Below are positions 60,169 to 64,000 of a DNA stretch of 64,000 bases, one piece after another. Below the pieces are notes generated by a model that was not told the origin of the DNA, searched no databases, and was given only the letters and a program-made list of their open reading frames with translations. The position numbers and the translations under genes were made by a program. This DNA comes from Flavonifractor hominis. GTDB taxonomy: Bacteria; Bacillota; Clostridia; Oscillospirales; Oscillospiraceae. The stretch is from the NCBI RefSeq assembly GCF_040095835.1, contig NZ_JBBMFT010000011.1, positions 1 through 64,000 of the forward strand. Reading direction: 5' to 3'. How positions within the stretch are numbered: position 1 is the stretch's first letter; each line of letters begins with the position of its first letter.

Positions 60169-61206
60169 TCAGCTCTCGTAGGACTGCTTGAAGGCCAGAA
60201 TGGTGTCGATGGTGCCGGTGGGCCACAGCTCTCCGGCCGCGTCGAACTCCTCATACACCGCGCTGCCCAGCTTGTCCTGGATGGAGGCCACGTCCACCTC
60301 CACCTCGGTCATGTTTTCCCGCAGCACCGCCATCACGTCTTCCATCTGCTCGGCGATGAGCGTCTCCTCGGTCTCCACCGCCTTTTCCGCCGCCGCCCGC
60401 AGCACCTCCTGCTGGTCGGCCGACATGGCGTCCCACACCGCGTCGCTGATGAAAATGGCGCTCACGTCCCGGATGTAGTCGGTCTGCATGAAGTAGTCCT
60501 GCACTTCATAGAAGCTGCTGGTGGCTACCGTCATGAAGTTGTTCTCCTGGGCGTCCGCCGTGCCCTGGCGCAGGGCCATGTACAGATCGTTGAGGGCGAT
60601 GACCACCGGCTGCGCCCCAAGGCGCTTCATGGTCTCCTGCACCAGCGGGGACTCCGCGGTGCGGATCTTCAGCCCCACAAAGTCCTCCGCGCTGGCCACC
60701 GGCCGGTTGGCCGTGAGCTGCCGGGGCGGAAGCTCGCCCCTGGCCATCAGACAGCGCACGCCCGAGGTGTCCGCCGCCTCCTCAAACCAGGTCTGACAGG
60801 CCTCGCTGTCCAAAAAGGCCTGCAGCTCGTCGTTGTCCTGCCAGATGAAGGGCGCGGACACCGCGTTGAAGCGCTCGGCCCCCGACATCCAGGCGTAGCA
60901 GGAGAGGGTGTTGTACATCATCTCCACCGTCCCGTCGGTCATGCCGCTGAGCAGGTCGTTGGAGGTGCCCAGCACGCTGTTGGGATAGACCTCCACGGTG
61001 ATGCTGCCGCCGGAGTTGGCGTTGACCTCTTCGGCAAACACCTTCATGGCCTGGGTGGCCGGGTCGTCCTCGCTCTTGATGCCGGCCAGCTTCAGATGGA
61101 ATGTGGCCTCCTCCCCGCCGGAGGGAGCGCCGCCGGGCGCTCCGCAGGCGGACAGGAGCAGAGCGGCGGACAGGAACATACCCAGTAATGCTGCAGATCG
61201 TTTCAT
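60169..61206 (-). CDS. TRAP transporter substrate-binding lipoprotein (DctP-like)
   Basis: 345 aa. A lipoprotein signal with LLSACG lipobox is followed by the DctP fold (FHLKLAGIKSEDDPATQAMKVF, NSVLGTSNDLLSGMTDGTVEM). The substrate Arg region is seen as LKIRTAESPLVQETMK. TRAP ligands are usually carboxylates. With NagA/NagB downstream an acidic amino sugar is plausible. It is first in the seven-gene operon. Confidence 0.93.
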   Translation of the reverse strand: MKRSAALLGMFLSAALLLSACGAPGGAPSGGEEATFHLKLAGIKSEDDPATQAMKVFAEEVNANSGGSITVEVYPNSVLGTSNDLLSGMTDGTVEMMYNTLSCYAWMSGAERFNAVSAPFIWQDNDELQAFLDSEACQTWFEEAADTSGVRCLMARGELPPRQLTANRPVASAEDFVGLKIRTAESPLVQETMKRLGAQPVVIALNDLYMALRQGTADAQENNFMTVATSSFYEVQDYFMQTDYIRDVSAIFISDAVWDAMSADQQEVLRAAAEKAVETEETLIAEQMEDVMAVLRENMTEVEVDVASIQDKLGSAVYEEFDAAGELWPTGTIDTILAFKQSYES

Positions 61207-61263
61207 TGCGTTGTTCCTCCTTTGTCATAAAAAAGTGGGGGGATGGTTCCTTCAGCTGACTCC

Positions 61264-61292
61264 AGTATAGAAGAGTAAACGTATTCTGTAAA
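61264..61292 (-). promoter_or_regulatory. Promoter of the TRAP/amino-sugar operon, with CpG-centred dyad
   Basis: TTTACA, 17-base spacer, TATACT on the minus strand. The spacer holds GTAAACGTATTC (61275-61286), an imperfect CG-centred dyad of the type LacI-family repressors bind. Confidence 0.6.
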
Positions 61293-61293
61293 T

Positions 61294-61315
61294 AAAAAAT
61301 GTCACGTCATTTTTT
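61294..61315. promoter_or_regulatory. Inverted repeat, candidate LacI-regulator operator
   Basis: Perfect 8-bp arms AAAAAATG and CATTTTTT around TCACGT, immediately upstream of the TRAP promoter and between it and the divergent regulator gene. Confidence 0.5.
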
Positions 61316-61435
61316 GATAAAAATCGACCGATATATTATGCTATATGCACACAAAAAAGAAATTTTTCTATATCTTTTTCTGCAAAACGTGGAATAATAA
61401 AGAAAAAGTATAGAAAAAATTCTCTGTTTTTTTAC

Positions 61436-61464
61436 TTGAAGCCAGGGGATGAATTTGATATACT
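61436..61464 (+). promoter_or_regulatory. Promoter of the LacI-type regulator
   Basis: TTGAAG, 17-base spacer, TATACT, 41 bases before the chosen start. Confidence 0.65.
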
Positions 61465-61505
61465 GGTCAAAACAGACGGAAAACCAACGGGAAACGGAGG
61501 GCGTT

Positions 61506-62573
61506 ATGAAGCTGCAGAACGGGCGCAAGATCGCCAACATCCAGGACATCGCCCGGGCGGCGGGCACCTCCATCGCCACCGTGTCCAGGGTCCTGAGCAA
61601 CGCCGATTATCCGGTCAGCCCCCTGCTGAAGGAAAAGGTCCTGGCCGCCGCCAAGGAACTCAATTACACCCCCAACCTGCTGGGCCGGATGCTCAAGTCC
61701 AACAACAACACCGCCATCGGCGTGGTGGTGCCCAATTTGCAGAACCCCTTTTTCAATCAGGTGCTCATCGGCATCGAGTCGGAGGCCCGGCGGCGGGACT
61801 ATGAGCTGGTCATCTACAGCTCCCACCGGGACCCGGCCCAGGAGCGGCAGAACATCATGGGTATGCTGCAAAAGCGCATCCTGGGGCTCATCCTCTTTTC
61901 CGAGGACCTCTCCTCCGAGACGGTGGAGTATTATGTGGCCAGCGGGGGCTGTGTGGCTCTGCTGGAGGCCAACTTCGAGCTGGAGACCGTCATCCGCGCG
62001 GACACCGATTTCGTGGAGGCGGGCAGGATCGCCGCCCGGCACCTCATCGACCGGGGACACCGGCGCATCGCCTTTCTGACCTCCCCGCTCACCAAGCACT
62101 CCCGGCGCAAGCTCCTGGAGGGTCTGAAAACCACCTGCCGGGATATGGGCGTGCCCTTTGACGAGCAGAGGGACGTCATCGTCGCCCCCTCGGAGACCGA
62201 GCTGGACAGCGGCCTGTATGAATTCGAGCAGGGAAAGTATCTGGCCCGGGAGTTCCTGGAGCGCAGGGACGGCCACACCGCCATCGCGGCGGTCAACGAC
62301 ATCACCGCCTACGGCGTTTTGCAGGAGCTGGCCAGCCAGAAGATCGCCGTGCCTGAGCAGCTCTCCCTCATCAGCTTTGATAATCTGCCCTTCTCCGCCA
62401 TGCTCTCCCCCGCCCTGACCACGGTGGAGCTGCCCTCCACCGCCATGGGCTCCACCGCCTGCCACCTGCTCATCGACTGTATGGAGGACCCGGACGGGGC
62501 GGTGGTGAGCCGGGACCTGGTCTTTTCCTATCCCTGCCGGCTCCGGGTCCGCCAGTCGGTGGCTTCGATATGA
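61506..62573 (+). CDS. LacI-family transcriptional regulator
   Basis: 355 aa. An N-terminal helix-turn-helix (IQDIARAAGTSIATVSRVLS) and hinge (YTPNLLGRML) precede a periplasmic-binding-like sensor domain. It diverges from the TRAP/nag operon and is its likely local repressor, with an amino sugar or its phosphate as inducer. The ATG at 61506 follows CGGAGGGCGTT; an earlier in-frame ATG lies upstream of the promoter's -10 box. Confidence 0.93.
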   Translation: MKLQNGRKIANIQDIARAAGTSIATVSRVLSNADYPVSPLLKEKVLAAAKELNYTPNLLGRMLKSNNNTAIGVVVPNLQNPFFNQVLIGIESEARRRDYELVIYSSHRDPAQERQNIMGMLQKRILGLILFSEDLSSETVEYYVASGGCVALLEANFELETVIRADTDFVEAGRIAARHLIDRGHRRIAFLTSPLTKHSRRKLLEGLKTTCRDMGVPFDEQRDVIVAPSETELDSGLYEFEQGKYLAREFLERRDGHTAIAAVNDITAYGVLQELASQKIAVPEQLSLISFDNLPFSAMLSPALTTVELPSTAMGSTACHLLIDCMEDPDGAVVSRDLVFSYPCRLRVRQSVASI

Positions 62574-62585
62574 GAAAAACAGACA

Positions 62586-62625
62586 AAAACGCGTACCGCC
62601 CGTGGAAACGGGCGGTACGCGTTTT
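62586..62625. terminator. Bidirectional terminator
   Basis: An 18-bp perfect stem (AAAACGCGTACCGCCCGT arm, 4-base loop) between converging units. Confidence 0.88.
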
Positions 62626-62633
62626 GCTTTGGG

Positions 62634-63005
62634 TCAGGTGCTGTTGAAGCGGTAGTGAAACGGGTCATGCCGCCAGGTGAGCCGGCCCAGGGCCGGCGCC
62701 CAGCACAGCTCCACATTGACCCCCGGCGGCAGCTCCAGCAGGCAGTGCAGCGCCCGCTCCCCCCGGCGCAGGGTGAGGGCGTACGTCCCCGGCGGCAGCC
62801 CGCCGAAGAGCACCGGCCCGCCGCCCCAGGGGGTGCGGCAGGAGCACCAGGACCCCCGGCAGCTGCGCAGGGTCACCCGGTCCCAGGGGCCGGGGCCGGC
62901 CAGGCAAACCCGCACCCCGCACAGCAGATACCGGGGGAGCACACACAGCGGCGCATGGGCCTCCCCGCCGGGACGCAGGCAGAAGGGCCGGCCCGCCAGC
63001 AGCAC
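62634..63005 (-). CDS. Hypothetical protein, prealbumin/SpaA-like fragment
   Basis: About 123 aa from a GTG at 63005; no clear ribosome site, so the start is uncertain and coupling to the gene upstream (14 bases) is likely. Its second half has a GPVLFGGLPPGTYALTLR stretch typical of beta-sandwich carboxypeptidase-regulatory or SpaA-type domains. Function unknown. Confidence 0.45.
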   Translation of the reverse strand: MLLAGRPFCLRPGGEAHAPLCVLPRYLLCGVRVCLAGPGPWDRVTLRSCRGSWCSCRTPWGGGPVLFGGLPPGTYALTLRRGERALHCLLELPPGVNVELCWAPALGRLTWRHDPFHYRFNST

Positions 63006-63019
63006 GCGGCCCGGGGGGA

Positions 63020-63871
63020 TTACTGCTCCAGCTTGGCTTTGACCAGATACTGCCCGCCGGTCACACCGCCGAAGAGATACTTTCCCGCCGTGTTGGTCTT
63101 GGTGACCGCCACCAGCTGCTCGCCGGTCCCCGTCACCTGATACAGGCCCACAAAGCACCCGGCCACCACACGGCCCGCGCTGTCCCGGATGATGCCGCTC
63201 ACCGTGCCGTTGTAGGTGCGGGCGTCCACGACCATGGACATGGTCAGGTTGGCGATGGAGCCGCCGGTGATGACGGCCGTCATGGTGGAGACCGCCTGGT
63301 ACCCCTCGGCGGTGGCCAGCAGGGTATACACCCCGTCGGCCAGATCGTAGAAGGCAAACTCGCCGTCTGCGGCCGTGTAGGTGTTGGACACCACGGCGCC
63401 CAGACTGTCCTTCAGGGTGATCTTGGCCCCCGCCAGCGGCTGCGCCGTCCCCTCCGGAGACGCCACGGTCAGCACACCGGCGATGGCGCCCAGGGCCAGC
63501 GTGGCGTCGGCGGTGCACACCAGGTCGATCTGAGTGGTGGCGCTGGAGGAAAGGGTCACACCCGCCGCGTCGCTGAGCCGGTAGCCCTCCTTCACCGCGC
63601 CCAGCGTGTACGTCCCGGCGGGAATGCCGGTGAGCGTATAGGCGCCGTTGGCGTCGGTCATGGTGTGCTGGTAAGGTAGCCCCGCCTGGTCGAACAGCTT
63701 GACGGTGGCGTCGGCAATGGGATCGGCACCGTCGGTCACCACGCCGTAGACCGTGGCGCTGGTGGCCGCGGCAGGGGGCAGCTCCAGGTCGATGTTGGCC
63801 TCCTGCAGGCCCTGGATGGCAAAGTCCGGGCTGTATTGCAGAGCGAGCAGATCCTGTTTGATGTCAGCCAT
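63020..63871 (-). CDS. Carboxypeptidase-regulatory-like (CNA-B type) repeat protein
   Basis: 283 aa with three prealbumin-like beta-sandwich repeats (about 45-110, 130-200, 215-283), each with an NGAYTLTGIPAGTYTLGAVK-type motif. No signal peptide or anchor is seen. An N-terminal stretch of about 40 residues (DIKQDLLALQYSP) is outside the repeats. Such proteins are often surface or spore associated, but no export signal supports it here. The ATG follows AGGAGGTTGATTTTC. Confidence 0.78.
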   Translation of the reverse strand: MADIKQDLLALQYSPDFAIQGLQEANIDLELPPAAATSATVYGVVTDGADPIADATVKLFDQAGLPYQHTMTDANGAYTLTGIPAGTYTLGAVKEGYRLSDAAGVTLSSSATTQIDLVCTADATLALGAIAGVLTVASPEGTAQPLAGAKITLKDSLGAVVSNTYTAADGEFAFYDLADGVYTLLATAEGYQAVSTMTAVITGGSIANLTMSMVVDARTYNGTVSGIIRDSAGRVVAGCFVGLYQVTGTGEQLVAVTKTNTAGKYLFGGVTGGQYLVKAKLEQ

Positions 63872-63889
63872 GAAAATCAACCTCCTGTG

Positions 63890-64000
63890 TTATGGTGGGG
63901 TCGGGCCGCTGCGCTGGGTGGGGCAGCCGATGAGAAACCCCACGCTGCCCGAGACAAAATCGCGGAACTGCACCACCGTGGCGCTGACCGACTCGGAACG
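63890..64000 (-). CDS. Partial CDS, C-terminal end only
   Basis: The minus strand is open from the window edge to a TAA at 63890-63892, giving a C-terminus ending FLIGCPTQRSGPTPP. It lies 18 bases before the repeat-protein start and is probably first of the visible operon. No family can be assigned from 36 residues. Confidence 0.5.
   Translation of the reverse strand, partial: RSESVSATVVQFRDFVSGSVGFLIGCPTQRSGPTPP

Overview
The window is GC-rich, gene-dense DNA with strong AGGAGG-type ribosome binding sites, Firmicutes-type SAM-I and lysine riboswitches, Rho-independent terminators, S-layer homology domains, a B12-dependent ribonucleotide reductase, RNase J and TmcAL. Together these suggest a high-GC anaerobic Clostridia member, most like gut Oscillospiraceae (Flavonifractor/Lawsonibacter-like). 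The taxonomic placement is inference, because no rRNA is present.

Layout. 1-3.0 kb: a polar amino-acid ABC importer behind a lysine riboswitch, so probably a lysine importer. 3.0-10.8 kb: CstA, a nucleotidyltransferase, a NYN-LOTUS protein, a BlaI/BlaR1-type pair with operators, an NlpC/P60 hydrolase, a WYL regulator and two small proteins. 11-24.3 kb: RNase J, two membrane-anchored surface proteins, a CbbX/SpoVK-like AAA ATPase, class II ribonucleotide reductase, a CPBP protease, a polysaccharide deacetylase, DUF2461, VanW and XpaC-family proteins. 24.4-28.3 kb: a possible small-RNA unit, acetate kinase diverging from the acetate-using tRNA ligase TmcAL, and a rhomboid-like membrane protein with a zinc tail. 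28.4-37.3 kb: a pyruvyl-transferase/FrhB fusion, then a SAM-cycle cluster (radical SAM protein, S-adenosylhomocysteine hydrolase, and metK behind a SAM-I riboswitch), then a glycosyltransferase and an O-antigen-ligase-like protein. 37.4-39.5 kb: a MATE exporter and a cell-wall hydrolase.

39.6-47.3 kb is the most notable part. The ferrous-iron locus feoAB is split by a compact element of about 5.39 kb. The left half of feoB stops just after its P-loop and the right half resumes in register at about 45285; both junctions carry ACCGGC. The element encodes a serine recombinase, a 46-residue small ORF, a primase/RepA-like ATPase, a collagen-like phage tail-fibre-type protein, a small tail-type protein and an XhlA-like membrane coiled-coil protein. 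It has no capsid or terminase genes. Removing it on paper restores a 689-residue FeoB, so it may be a reversible switch or a phage-derived satellite.

47.3-64 kb: tRNA-Arg(CCG), a GNAT protein, a 2148-residue secreted SLH-anchored family 2 glycoside hydrolase, and a convergent amino-sugar operon (TRAP transporter, cupin, SIS isomerase, NagB, NagA) controlled from a shared intergenic region with a divergent LacI-type regulator. The window ends in a three-gene run of carboxypeptidase-regulatory-like proteins, the last one cut by the edge.
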